DNA from: Agelas oroides
Lineage: Eukaryota > Porifera > Demospongiae > Agelasida > Agelasidae
Direction of reading: 5' to 3'
DNA: 64,000 nucleotides
Assembly (NCBI GenBank): GCA_949130485.1
Contig: OX422185.1
Span: forward strand, 1,308,804-1,372,803
The position numbers and the translations under genes were made by a program. Positions 1 to 10,680 of the stretch are shown piece after piece (position 1 is the stretch's first letter; each line of letters begins with the position of its first letter). The notes under the pieces were generated by a model. The model did no database searches. It was not told the origin of the DNA and saw only the letters and a program-made list of their open reading frames with translations.

Positions 1-448
1 TGCAATCTGTATAATATACAATTTGACACAATTTGTATACTGTATGTATACTTTGTCTATTCTTGTGTGTAAGCCTATGGATTTTAAATGTGTCTAATTA
101 GTATATTTTGTATATTTCTGTTTGTATTTTGTATATTTTAAATCAAACTTGTATATTTGTTGTTAATGTATGCTGTCAAAATTGTGTATAAATATATTTA
201 CTTTGTGTATAATTTGCAATCAAATTTGTATATTTCTGTGTTGAGGAAACCACCTTGTCAAAAGTGTATACTTTGTATATTTACATATGTGTACTGTATA
301 AATTTCAGTCACATTTGTATATTTTTGTATATTCTTCAGTAAATATGTAGCATATTTTTCAATTCAAACACATAATAACCGTAAATGTTCCGTATATCAT
401 GTTAAAATACACATGTAAATTATAATACATTTCAGTCACGTGGGATGC
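1..448. repeat. Left AT-rich subterminal repeat block
   Basis: This stretch has irregular repeats of TTTGTATATT, TATACTTTG and TGTATAATTTG and no credible coding sequence. A 61-codon open frame inside it is low-complexity and is not called. The motifs are those of the 156-bp array at 5180-6300 in reverse complement. The copies here are more diverged and are not regular tandem units. Confidence 0.6.
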
Positions 449-2355
449 TTACTTCAGGTGATTATGCTCTCGGAGTTGTTGTTCTATGTACATGTTGCGA
501 TTGTGGATAATTGTTTGTAAGAAAAAGTTGAATCTGTGTTCGTGCATCTGCTTCAATGATGACTTGAGTTTATTGAGCCATCTGAAGGCTTGTTCGGCGC
601 ACTCCGTATTAACACCATGTACTTCACTCAGATGAGGGAGCAAAGGGTGGTATCTGCATGCTGGATTATCCGGAGGCATACAACATGGCTCTGTGTGTTT
701 GCCAACGTGGAAGGCGTCTACAAAAAAAGAAACATTCCTGTTCAGCCACTTTGCGAATAACCCCCCCTTTGACTCCACATTACACAGAAACGGGTGGAGA
801 TCACATGCTCTGTCATAACCAAGATATCTCAGTCGCTTGATATCGTCACCATGAGCAAACGTTGTAACAAGAAACAGGTACACTTGTGTTGGTGACTCGC
901 ATGTGTACATTTCTGTCGTGTTGACAATGACTCCACATGGACGTACAAGTGCGAGTATTCCTGCTGTTCTGTCGTAGAACTTTGTGACACCTTTTTCTTT
1001 GCGACATCCTGTAAGAACACTGCTATCATCATTTTCAGGCACCTCTCCAACCTTATCTTTCAACAAAATTGGATTGGGGGTGTGCACATTAGGTGCCTGT
1101 GGCAATGCTGTTGACGAACATGATGTCCCCTGCGAGCTTGATGTGGCAGCGTTCTCAAGACCATCATGAAGTGCACAAAACTTGGATGCCTTCACATGCT
1201 TACCTCCTGTCAACGGGGAACGGCAGCATAGACTGGTCATGCAAATGTGCTGATTTGGCAACCGTACTTTGCTCCTTGGAGCTGCACAAACTGTGCGGTT
1301 CAGCTTCTCGTTTCCGTCAACCACAGCAAAACCCTCACTGCATCCATTCAAAGTACACTTGTGTGAAAACCATCTTGGTGATGTTAAAGACCTATGCAGG
1401 TTCACTTGCTTGCAAAGATCATCAATATCCATTCTCTTCCCTTTGTTGTCATCACATCCAAGGTCTTGTGTTTCAAGACAGCCAGCAGATTGGTGGTAAA
1501 GGATGACATTGTACAGGAACCAACCATCTTCAAGTCGCTTTTCATTCAGCTTCCAGCTCAAACTTGAAGCATTTCTCACTCGACTGAATGATGACTTCAA
1601 TGCACCAAGACAATCCTCATCGTGCATACCAAAGCATGAATTGTACACAAGCGCTTGGCTTTCAAAAGTAACACCTGCATGCACTATCTGTTGTGTTACT
1701 TGCTCAATAAGCTTCACTTCAAATACCGTTTGGCTACTTGTACTGATGTAAGGTGAATGTGATGGATCAAAGAAATGCTCCACCCTTTCTTCACCTTTCG
1801 GAGACCAGCTGCTGTGATGGATTACAGCTTTGCATTCACTGCACATTGCGCTGTATACAGCAGCAACAAGGGTTCCTTTAGTCGTGAAGACTAATGGAAA
1901 TGCTGGACGGTTTCTGCAACAAAAAAAAATACAAATATCATCTTTCTTCATTAATGCCTGCATGAACAACATCAATCACATAATACACAACCACTTCACA
2001 CATACCTAACAACCACCTTCTTGCCACAGCATTCCATTCGACCAGGAAGTAGCACTAAAGGCTTGAAACCACTGTTGCTGCCATCAGAAAGCAACGCATC
2101 ATCAAGTTTTCTTCTCTGCTCAAAGATTTCAGGATTACCCTGCTCAATAACGCTGTACATCTCTTTGCAGTGACCTTCACTCCCATCAAACTCACACACA
2201 CAATGTTTCCGGCCTTTGTAAATGAAAAATACCAAGCATTTCACACTACATCAATCAACCTCAATGGGAATTAAATAAATTACAACTAAACAACCAAACA
2301 TACGTCTTCCAATCACTCCACTTTCATCACAATACACTAGGATTAAGGGGTTCAT
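449..2355 (-). CDS. KDZ-type (Kyakuja/Dileera/Zisupton) transposase, three exons, intact
   Basis: The splice model is 2355-2304, 2213-2006 and 1913-449, with GT/AG introns of 90 and 92 bp whose phases (1 and 2) join cleanly. It gives 574 residues and a TAA stop with no internal stop. The start is an ATG at 2355. The N-terminal half is Cys/His-rich (CVCEF, MECCGKK and CSECK motifs, then a cluster with VDGNEKLNR), as in the cysteine clusters of KDZ proteins. The C-terminal third has the family's transposase pattern: GYDRACDLH (about residue 452), FFVDAFHVGKH (483) followed by Cys residues, and NTECAEQAF (522) followed by HNRN. Similar sequence also occurs in HMG-box proteins that carry a domesticated KDZ region. 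It presumably acts in the nucleus on the flanking repeats. The family call rests on motif recognition, not a search. Confidence 0.72.
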
Positions 2356-2404
2356 TATGGTTACTCCTGTCTTAACATTGGAAATGCTTTTTGGGTAGGC
2401 AACA

Positions 2405-2665
2405 TGTTACATGCTGGGTTACGGCTAGGGTTAGGTTAGGGCTGGGTTAGGGTTAGGTTAGGACTGGTTAGGGTTTAGTTAGGGTTAGGTTAGGGCTGGT
2501 TAGGATTTAGTTAGGTTAGGGCTGGTTAGGATTTAGTTAGGTTAGGGCTGGTTAGGATTTAGTTAGGTTAGGGCTGGTTAGGATTTAGTTAGGTTAGGGT
2601 TAGGTTAGGGCTGGTTAGGGTTTAGTTAGGGTTAGGTTAGGGGTAGGTTATGGCTGGGTTAGGGA
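2405..2665. repeat. Degenerate TTAGGG-like minisatellite
   Basis: About 260 bp of GGTTAGGGTTAGG and a longer unit, GGGCTGGTTAGGATTTAGTTA, repeated several times around 2480-2600. The core is the metazoan telomere hexamer, but the array is interrupted by CTGG and TTTA and is flanked by genes. It is therefore an interstitial minisatellite, not a chromosome end. It sits between the divergent transposase and ATPase genes. Confidence 0.8.
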
Positions 2666-3353
2666 ATGGCTTTTGTTAAACCATCAGCATACGCCTGGGT
2701 TAATTAAGCCTGCGTTTAGCAAATAGGGTACAAGTAGGTTCGGGCTGCATTACAAATTTAAAGTAAATTTAACATAAATATGGCTAAAAAAAAATAAACT
2801 TATTCAATATCATGCATATAAACACTTCAAATATTACAATTCACACATTGCATAACTTATCGCACCTTCACAATCTCCTGCAACCGTCAGCCCCACCTCC
2901 AACATCGCACTTTCGCCATCGTCAGCAAAGCTCAACAGCTGTGACACTAGCTGCCACCTCCGTGGAGTATTCGGTGGAAAACTGTTCACAGCATGCAGTA
3001 AAGCATGCACATGAGCAACCTTCACTCTCCACGTACTGCACAAAGCCATAACTTCTTTAAAAATGTTACGTAGCAACGTCGTCAGGTTAACCGGTTACCC
3101 GCTTATATTCATTCGCGCGCGCCGCGCTATACGTATCCTAGTTACAACCCGCGTACGCTTTAGTACGGCTAACCAAGTGGTTTCATGCACTGCTTCGACG
3201 CTGCATTGTTTGCCTGCTACACATAGTCTGCTATCCTTTTCACCGTCTACTACGACAGAGGACAACGCAACGTAACGGTAATTCATACTACATACTATAA
3301 ACATAAATGTACAAAATAACAAATTCATTAAGTACATACTTCTTCTAATACAG
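2666..3353. promoter_or_regulatory. Intergenic region between divergent transposase and ATPase genes
   Basis: There is no convincing coding sequence here. Both genes of the element point outward from 2356-3353, so their promoters must lie in it. Directly before the ATPase ATG is an acceptor-like TTCTAATACAG, and at 3280 there is a donor-like ACGGTAATT. An upstream non-coding or short coding exon is therefore possible. No TATA box or known operator could be assigned. Confidence 0.35.
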
Positions 3354-4880
3354 ATGTGTACACCGTTTCAAGCAAAACTCATAAAAGCACAAAGCAACTG
3401 TGTGGATTTCGCAACTGTGCTTTGTGAACCATTGCTTGCACTTTGTGTCGCTATGTCTGATGCAATCGGCTGTCCTCTTGAGTTCATTGTATTCCCTCTA
3501 CTCACAATTACTGCTGCTTGCATGGGAGTCAACGCTCATGTTGCCATCAACGAGATGTGGAAAGAACCAGCCATCGTTTGGTTCATTGTTGCCTCAAACA
3601 AAGGACAAAAGAAAACCGCAGCTCTTAGACTCTTGAAGAAACCCCTTGAAGAGATTGAGTGTGTGGAAGCAGAAAATTGGCGACTTCACCAACAACAACT
3701 TGCAACAACAAACACTGACAACCCACCTCAGCTATGCATTGACAACTTCAGCTTCGAGGAATTACATCATGTGATGAAGAGAAACGGGTCACAGATACTG
3801 GGATTGTTTGATGAAATGAGTACAATGTACTCTCAACTTGATCTCTACAAGCAGTCCGGTTCTGTAATGGATCGCAAGACACTCATTACACTTAATGGTG
3901 GAAGCTCCTGGTCAAGAAACTACCGAAATTACACAGCGTCAATGAAACAAACAGCATTCAACATGTCCGGCTTTATACAGCCATCCTTTGTAGAAAAGAT
4001 GCTTCTTTCGGATGATGCTGATGGTTTCAATGATAGACAGCTTTTTGTGTTCCCTCCACAAAGAGATGTACTCCTCAATGAACTCAAGCTGCCTATTCCC
4101 TCCAACATTCCATCATTGAAAGGCGTTTACAGATTGCTTCGCACCATTCATTCCTCACCACATACCTATGTGTTGGTTGGTGATGCACTGGACACATACA
4201 GGGATTATCATGACCAACTGGTCCGTCGTCAAAGTCGACAAGTGGATGGAAACATTCAAGGGATATTGTCAAAAGCTAGGGGCTACACAGCTCGATTGGC
4301 AATGATCCTATTTGCACTTGAGCAGACACTCACTCATATAATTGAGGGTGAATGTGATGTGTGCCCCAATACATCATGGAGCTTTGACGTAAGCACTAGT
4401 TGTTCCAGGGCAGCATGTACCATCATGGATTACCTCATTCAGCAAAAGTTGATCATCATGGATGTCACAGAGGTAGACGAACACAATACTGTTCACGCTG
4501 ATCAACTTGTGCAAATTCCAGATGCCAAACGCATACGTAGACTACTGCTACTACCACTTGAAGACAGCGATGGCCAGATCACTCCATCCAAGCTGGCTCA
4601 AAAACATATCTGTGCACCAACTGACGGTAAATACACGGTCGTGAAAGCACTTGAACTGTTCCGCTCAGCCTCTTCAATGGGATTCGGCGAGCAAGTTGAT
4701 CACGTTGTGCCAAGTACAAACCGTAAGGTTAGCCGATTCCGGAAGACACCTTACACTCTCCTCTCGTCAAACGCACGTAGCGCCTTGAGACAGCTTCGTA
4801 TCACAGAGGAGGAATACAATCAAACTTTTCCGACATCTTCTACCACACCTTCAACGCCATCTCCCGATCCAGAGTTCTAG
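3354..4880 (+). CDS. DUF3987-type P-loop ATPase (helicase/primase-like) of the element
   Basis: This is an open frame of 508 codons ending in TAG. A Walker A-like loop, SNKGQKKT (residues 81-88), follows a hydrophobic strand. A Walker B-like strand, ILGLFDEMS, has its acidic pair at 153-154, followed by a long helical region and a Ser/Pro-rich tail. This order fits the DUF3987 family, whose members occur in mobile elements, phages and host genomes and are thought to be degenerate helicase-like ATPases. The substrate is unknown. Because an acceptor-like TACAG abuts the ATG, the true start could be an upstream exon. It is transcribed away from the transposase gene and is followed by the 156-bp array. 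A role in excision, replication or target choice of the element is inference. Confidence 0.6.
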   Translation: MCTPFQAKLIKAQSNCVDFATVLCEPLLALCVAMSDAIGCPLEFIVFPLLTITAACMGVNAHVAINEMWKEPAIVWFIVASNKGQKKTAALRLLKKPLEEIECVEAENWRLHQQQLATTNTDNPPQLCIDNFSFEELHHVMKRNGSQILGLFDEMSTMYSQLDLYKQSGSVMDRKTLITLNGGSSWSRNYRNYTASMKQTAFNMSGFIQPSFVEKMLLSDDADGFNDRQLFVFPPQRDVLLNELKLPIPSNIPSLKGVYRLLRTIHSSPHTYVLVGDALDTYRDYHDQLVRRQSRQVDGNIQGILSKARGYTARLAMILFALEQTLTHIIEGECDVCPNTSWSFDVSTSCSRAACTIMDYLIQQKLIIMDVTEVDEHNTVHADQLVQIPDAKRIRRLLLLPLEDSDGQITPSKLAQKHICAPTDGKYTVVKALELFRSASSMGFGEQVDHVVPSTNRKVSRFRKTPYTLLSSNARSALRQLRITEEEYNQTFPTSSTTPSTPSPDPEF

Positions 4881-5179
4881 TATGTCACGTGTACGTTATC
4901 TTACTTCCGCAACTTCCGTGCACTCATTCCTCAGATCATAACTTCCTGTATTCATCATACTTCCTGTATTTATCATAACTTCCTGTATTCATCTTCAAAA
5001 TGTTACTACATGTACTAACACACCTCAAAGCCGTCTACCCATCCAGAGTTTTTAACATAACTTCCTGTATTCATCTTCATACACTACACTTTCCTCATAT
5101 CATGTTGTTTACATGTAGTAACTATAAGCATCCATATTCATGCCACAAACTAAAACCGTCCACACTAAGTCATAAATTA
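4881..5179. other. 3' flank of the ATPase gene
   Basis: The only feature is a short run of AACTTCCTGTATTCATC-like repeats between about 4920 and 5080. There is no coding signal. It leads into the 156-bp array. Confidence 0.5.
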
Positions 5180-6300
5180 CTGTATATTGTCAAACTGTAA
5201 TCAAATTAATGTATAATTTAAATAGAAAGATGTCTAATTATACAAAATATACAAAGTTGACTTTGTACACATCAAAAACACTACTAAAAACAACAAAGTA
5301 TAGTAATTTGACAAACCAAAATATATTCTCAAACTGTAATCAAATCACTGTATAATTTCAATATAAAACATGTCTAATTATGCAAAATATACAAAATCTA
5401 CAAAGTTGACTTTGTACACATCACCAACACTAGTAAAAACAACAAAGTATAGTAATTTGACAAAACAAAATATACGGTATATTGTCAAACTGTAATCAAA
5501 TTATTGTATAATTTTAATATAAAACATGTCTAATTATACAAAATATACAAAATATACAAAGTTGACTTTGTACACATCACAAACACTAGTAAAAACAACA
5601 AAGTATAGTAATTTGACAAAACAAAATATACTGTATATTGTCAAACTGTAATCAAATTATTGTATAATTTTAATATAAAACATGTCTAATTATAAAAAAT
5701 ATACAAAATATACAAAGTTGACTTTGTATACATCACAAACACTCGTAAAAACAACAAAGTATAGTAATTTGACAAACCAAAATATACTGTATATTGTCAA
5801 ACTGTAATCAAATTATTGTATAATTTTAATATAAAACATGTCTAATTATACAAAATATACAAAATATACAAAGTTGACTTTGTATACATCACACTCATAA
5901 AAACAACAAAGTATAGTAATTTGACAAACCAAAATATACTGTATATTGTCAAACTGTAATCAAATTATTGTATAATTTTAATATAAAACATGTCTAATTA
6001 TACAAAATATACAAAATATACAAAGTTGACTTTGTATACATCACAAACAATGCTGAAAACAACAAAGTATAGTAATTTGACAAACCAAAATATACTGTAT
6101 ATTGTCAAACTGTAATCAAATTATTGTATAATTTCAATATAAAACATGTCTAATTATGCAAAATATACAAAATATACAAATTTGACATTGTACACATCAC
6201 AAACAATGCTGAAAACAACAAAGAATAGTAATTTGACAAACCACAAAAGTAGACTGTATATTGTCAAATTGTTATATACTACAAACATACACACTAACTT
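5180..6300. repeat. 156-bp tandem array, about eight units (right subterminal block)
   Basis: The phrase CAAACTGTAATCAAAT recurs at about 5191, 5330, 5486, 5642, 5798, 5950 and 6106, with a worn copy at 6265. Most spacings are 156 bp, and they range from 139 to 159. Most units contain the perfect palindrome TACAAAGTTGACTTTGTA, preceded by two or three ATATACAAA steps and TGTCTAATTA. Inner units are almost identical; outer ones are diverged. A palindrome in each unit of a subterminal array is what a multimeric transposase binding region would look like, but this is inference. Confidence 0.85.
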
Positions 6301-6400
6301 TACAAAATATACTGGCAAAATTCTAATTATACATGATTATACAAATAAAACATGTGTAAAACATGTATAATTGCATTAAACGTACAATGCAATTTGACAT

Positions 6401-7044
6401 TGGTAAAGTCAAATTGATTTTAAGGGGTAAATTTAGCCAATTCTGCACCTTACTCAGCTTCTGGCTGCGGGCCTGTTTCTAGCTTTGGACGGCACCAGCA
6501 TGCGTACCGATCCCTCTAACGGTGGAAGAAAGTACCGTAAGTCAGTAAATAATGCCGTCTTCATCCATAATAAAAGCATATTCGTTGTTTCAGCAGCGGC
6601 TACGAGTGCATTCCAATTAAAGCACACGCCGCGGTTGCTACGCAGCGTATGCCCTGCGGGCTATCGAATACGGACCATCGAATATGGGAAAATATTAGTC
6701 ATGTTGCTCTATGGGAAATACTATTGGTGCGTATACTAGGTATATAATAATGTAGATTACATTACTTTAACACTATCAGGTGGTTTCAGATGCTACAGTG
6801 TCACGTTTCTAGTGAAGCTGTAGAGGATTTTAGAAACGAAACATCTTCAGCGAAGGAAAGACATTTGCTATAGGAATGTTGTGTCTCTTTCACACAGAGT
6901 ACTGAGTTGTTTGAGCACTAATTAAAGTACATCATTGTTGATGATATTGTGTGGCCTCATGGTCCGTGCAATATTGTCTGGTATTGCATGAGAAATACCA
7001 ACTGGATAATATATATTATGATATTTTGATACTTGTATATCAAA
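6401..7044. other. Non-coding stretch, nothing assigned
   Basis: Only short chance frames are present. A donor-like GTAAGTCAG follows an 18-codon open stretch at 6485, but there is no recognisable protein. Confidence 0.4.
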
Positions 7045-7720
7045 AGTCACAAAAAAGTTTGCCAAACGCAAACAAGCACATGTAGGGATGAAATCCTCAA
7101 AAACCAACCAAACAAGACGGGAACGACACCACAATACTTTTACACCATCCCTACATCTTATGCCATTTTGCCAAAACTGTGTGTTTGTATTTGTTTTTTA
7201 GTTGTGTGTAGAAGAGGGTTGTCTTGTAGATGGAAGGGTGTGGCGTGGGTGTGTTGTGCATAGTGAGTATGTTGTGTTGTTGGTGATTGCTACTGAGTGT
7301 AGCAGGTATGGTCCAAGTTGTGTGTAGAAGGTGTGGAGTGAGTGAGGAGTGGTGAGTGTGTGTGTTATGTTGGAATGTGCATTATGTTGTTAAGTTTTAT
7401 GCCTGTTTAGCATGATAGATATGGGTTGTCTTGTATACAGGTGGCTGTGAAGTGAGTAGTGGTAATTTTGTAATGCTTTGTGAAGGATGGGTTATTTTGT
7501 GAGATAGTTGAATGGAGTGAAGTACTATGTTTGTTTGTGGTTGGTGTAGGCTAATAAGTACAAATGTAGAGGGTTTTGTGTTGTGTACAGGTGGCAAAAT
7601 GGCACAAGATGTAGGGATGGTGTAAAAGTATTGTGGTGTCGTTCCCGTCTTGTTTGGTTGGTTTTTGAGGATTTCATCCCTACATGTGCTTGTTTGCGTT
7701 TGGCAAACTTTTTTGTGACT
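7045..7720. mobile_element. Foldback MITE with 128-bp near-identical arms
   Basis: 7045-7172 is repeated in reverse complement at 7593-7720. Each arm carries GTAGGGATG near one end and CATCCCTAC near the other, so each arm itself looks like a small TIR unit. The 420-bp spacer is GT-rich and non-coding. The same core motif occurs in the foldbacks at 11114 and 59839, which suggests a related family. Confidence 0.85.
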
Positions 7721-8394
7721 TGTTTCTGTTGTTTTTTTTTTGTTTACTTGTTATGTAGTTTATTGTTGATGTTGATGGGTTTCTGGAGGATGTTAGCTGT
7801 TTGCACTTATCCACTTGACAATGGAATCATGGGTGTAACTGTTGTCTAATTGGGTATGTGCATGTGTGTGTGTGAGTGGTTGTTCTAAGGCACTGTGGTA
7901 TATACATGACTGTCTACCTGTTCTGTTGTATGACAGGGTTGTAACACTGTATGTTGTGTGTTGTCCAAGGAACAGTTTCTATAGCTGGTTATACATTGTG
8001 GGCAGGTGTGTGTAGGTTGTGTATGGTGGGTGGCAGGTACATAGGTCATAAAGAGGTAAGGCATAACTGTGGTAAAGGAACCCTTGGAGAGTAAGAGTGT
8101 TTTTCCGGGTTCTTCCAGTACTTGTTACGGGACGCTTGCCTTTTGCTTTCTTTGTTTCGCAGATAGTTCTGCTTATCCCGCGCCCGTTTCTTGTGGACGT
8201 TACGCATACTGCGTTCCTTGTCAAATCCAGCACAAGTACGTCAACTGCTGTATGAAAGTAGCAACATATGCAATCGTTTGGGAATCAATCGATCGTCAAG
8301 TTCTCTACGGAAGTAGAATAACCGCAGCTGCATGCCAACTTCACGTGCTGTAGCTGTTGAACTTCTGTTGACGTAATCGCTATGAATATTCTAT
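7721..8394. other. Non-coding stretch, nothing assigned
   Basis: GT-rich sequence to about 8050, then a 94-codon open frame at 8069-8353 with no recognisable domain. It may be chance or part of an old repeat, so it is not called as a gene. Confidence 0.4.
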
Positions 8395-8588
8395 TCTAAC
8401 AAAATGGCGTATAGCAGCAAGCATAAGCGTGGGGTTACCTGAGAATCGCCGATTAATTCGACTTCTTTCTTTGAGAACGATGAGTGGTGGGTACAATACC
8501 CAGTAATTTATGCTGATCTTTTGCGTTTGAATCGTTGTAATAGCTTCAGCCGCTGTCGTGCTATTGTGGTGAGCAAAAGAAGAAGAAG

Positions 8589-8619
<31 letters not shown>

Positions 8620-8856
8620 CAGAAGATAGACGATTTGCCTTTTTTAGCGACTTGACTGTCAGGTACTTAGCGATGCTTTCCAGCAAATTTAACGATCCTG
8701 TTGCCCATGGAAGCACTCGATAATGTCTGATATGGCTCATGGAGGCCGTTGACTTATCTAACGCGGACATTTCGAGCGTGTCATTTGTGCACTTTGAATG
8801 TGGCCGCCATTTTTTTTTGGGGTCATCCCTACATATGGCGTACTACCGTACGCCAT
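8395..8856. repeat. Partial copy of the ATGGCG...CATCCCTACAT repeat, ending in a hairpin
   Basis: It begins AACAAAATGGCG, contains an (AGA)n tract at 8578-8618 and ends CATCCCTACAT. A perfect 9-bp-stem hairpin follows at once (ATGGCGTAC, loop TACC, GTACGCCAT; 8835-8856). It has the same plan as 12290-12744: a start at AAAATGGCG, an internal AAGA-type microsatellite and the same end. The middle is diverged. Confidence 0.55.
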
Positions 8857-8975
8857 GATATTTGCAGTCTTATCAATACAATATTGAATATTGTGGGACT
8901 GAAATATTGTCATTGTCCCTGCTCTATACACTGCAAAAAATAAAGGGTTACTTTAACCCAGCTAGGGTTATCTCA

Positions 8976-9477
8976 GTTGCAGCTTCACTACCAAAAAATG
9001 TGCATACAAGCAGATCAATTAGTAATACTTCCCTTACGTAGTTGCAGCTTCACTGCCAAGCAATGTGCATACAAGCAGATCAATTAGTAATACTTTCCTT
9101 ACGTAGTTGCAGCTTCACTACCAAAAAATGTGCATACAAGCAGATCAATTAGTAATACTTTCCTTACGTAGTTGCAGCTTCACTACCAAAAAATGTGCAT
9201 ACAAGCAGATCAATTAGTAATACTTCCCTTACGTAGTTGTGGCTTCACTGCCAAGCAATGTGCATACAAGCAGATCAATTAGTAATACTTTCCTTACGTA
9301 GTTGCAGCTTCACTGCCAAGCAATGTGCATACAAGCAGATCAATTAGTAATACTTTCCTTACGTAGTTGCAGCTTCACTGCCAAACAATGTGCATACAAG
9401 CAGATCAATTAGTAATACTTTCCTTACGTAGTTGTGGCTTCACTGCCAAGCAATGTGCATACAAGCAGATCAATTAC
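8976..9477. repeat. 65-bp tandem array, seven full units plus a partial
   Basis: Units start with GTTGCAGCTTCACT or GTTGTGGCTTCACT at 8976, 9041, 9106, 9171, 9236, 9301, 9366 and 9431. The spacing is exactly 65 bp. Variation is limited to a few sites, such as CCAAAAAATG versus CCAAGCAATG. It is non-coding. Just upstream, CACTGCAAAAAA at 8930 resembles the terminus of the MITE at 41197. Confidence 0.9.
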
Positions 9478-9540
9478 ATTGTTAATAGACCTCCATTTTC
9501 AGATAATCGTACTGAAATGCGGAAAAATGTTAGCTAGTCA

Positions 9541-9652
9541 TGTTTCTTGGACAGTATTACCTAGCTTAATTGTTTACTCCTCTGTCTGAAATTGGAGACT
9601 TAAGGCATAAGAGTAAACAATTAAACTAGGTAATGTTATCCAGGAAGCAACT
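9541..9652. repeat. Short inverted-repeat MITE
   Basis: TTCTTGGACAGTATTACCTAG followed by TTAATTGTTTACTC is mirrored downstream by GAGTAAACAATTAA and CTAGGTAATG. This gives arms of about 40 bp and a total of about 112 bp. No protein is encoded. Confidence 0.6.
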
Positions 9653-10680
9653 GTCAATGGCAAACTGAAATAAAAAGGGGGGAACATGAGACTAAATTTC
9701 TAGCCTCGTTCTCAGGCTGTGAAGGTTACCCAATGTATGTAAACCACTGAAAGTGGTGAGAGAGTAAACAATACATCCTCATAGTGGTCACTCCCTTGAC
9801 TGTGATGCTTGTGGTTTTGTTCAGTGAATCCATCCACTTGTGACACAGAAGATCACCAAGTAGTTTTCTAGTGGAATAACAGACTTAAGGGAAGTACAAG
9901 GTAGCCTACAATCACTGGATTGGTGGACTGGAGTGGTGGACTGACCTATTCAATGGGAAGTTTGGTTTACGTAGATTATCATGAGTATCATAATTTTGTA
10001 GTGTGCTGTCAGTTCATTAAGATCCTGGGTAGGGTTGAATTGAAGGCTAGTGAGACATGGAATATTCATCAGTTTGATATAGAAAGCAACCTTGAATTGC
10101 GAATCAGGCCGATTCTGCTCATGAATAATTAATAAGTCGGGTGACCATAATGGCACAATTGCAATTCATTGGCTTGTTTGCACTTTCCTATGGCGGCAAC
10201 CGGAGTCAAAAAGGGGGCATGTCCCTTTGATGTGGTCTTTGGCCCTTTGTAGTGGTCTGGCGGCACTTTCATGTGGCTGGATGGAACTTTGAAAAAATCC
10301 TGCAACACTAAAAGCACTAAAAAGATTTTCTAGCTCGTTGAATGTGATGGTTGGCTATTTGTGTGTGCATGCTAAGCTTGTATGAGTGGGCTTGAATGTG
10401 AGTGTGGTGGAAAGGCAGAGAGTCATCCTGGAAGACGGGTACATCACAGTTGCGGATCTAGGGGGGGATAAAGGGGGGGGGGGGTGCAAATGCACCCCCC
10501 TTTGGCGGGTAGTAATGTGTTTTTGTGTACATAACTTACAGTGGCGGATCCAGAGGGGGTTCTGTGGGTTCCATGGAACCCCTCTTTTGAAGGGCTGCCT
10601 TCGAAAATACTATGCGCAAACGTTCTACCTATACTACGCTCACACTGTAGCTACGTACTTCAGCTTCAACAGTAGCAACT
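9653..10680. other. Non-coding stretch with GTGGCGGATCC-type repeat fragments
   Basis: No gene is seen. At 10445-10600 there are two adjacent copies of a CAGT(G/T)GCGGATC(C/T)AG unit followed by G-runs and AACCCC. The reverse form, CTAGATCCGCCACTG, ends near 24216. These look like ends of a MITE family. Confidence 0.45.

Larger units (their letters stand above)
1..6400. mobile_element. Composite DNA element carrying a KDZ-type transposase and a DUF3987-type ATPase
   Basis: Two divergent open genes, a transposase on minus (449-2355) and an ATPase on plus (3354-4880), lie between AT-rich repeat blocks. The left block (1-448) is rich in TTTGTATATT and the right block (5180-6300) in its complement AATATACAAA. 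Both also hold TGTCTAATTA next to TATATTTTGTATATTT-like sequence in mirrored order, so they look like inverted subterminal repeats. The right block fades near 6400. The left end probably lies just outside the window, so no terminal inverted repeat or target duplication can be shown. Both genes are open, so the copy may be recent. That the two genes form one element is inferred from this symmetry. Confidence 0.6.

Noticed and set aside
2405-2665. Chromosome end
   Set aside because: The TTAGGG-like repeats are degenerate, short and flanked by genes on both sides.
8824-8860. Helitron 3' end (hairpin plus CTRR)
   Set aside because: The hairpin position is suggestive, and CTGA occurs after the 12744 hairpin, but this copy lacks CTRR and stems within a Helitron family should be conserved.
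8976-9477. Regular direct repeats as a possible CRISPR-like array
   Set aside because: The 65-bp units are contiguous with no unique spacers, and the genome is that of an animal. It is a plain tandem repeat.
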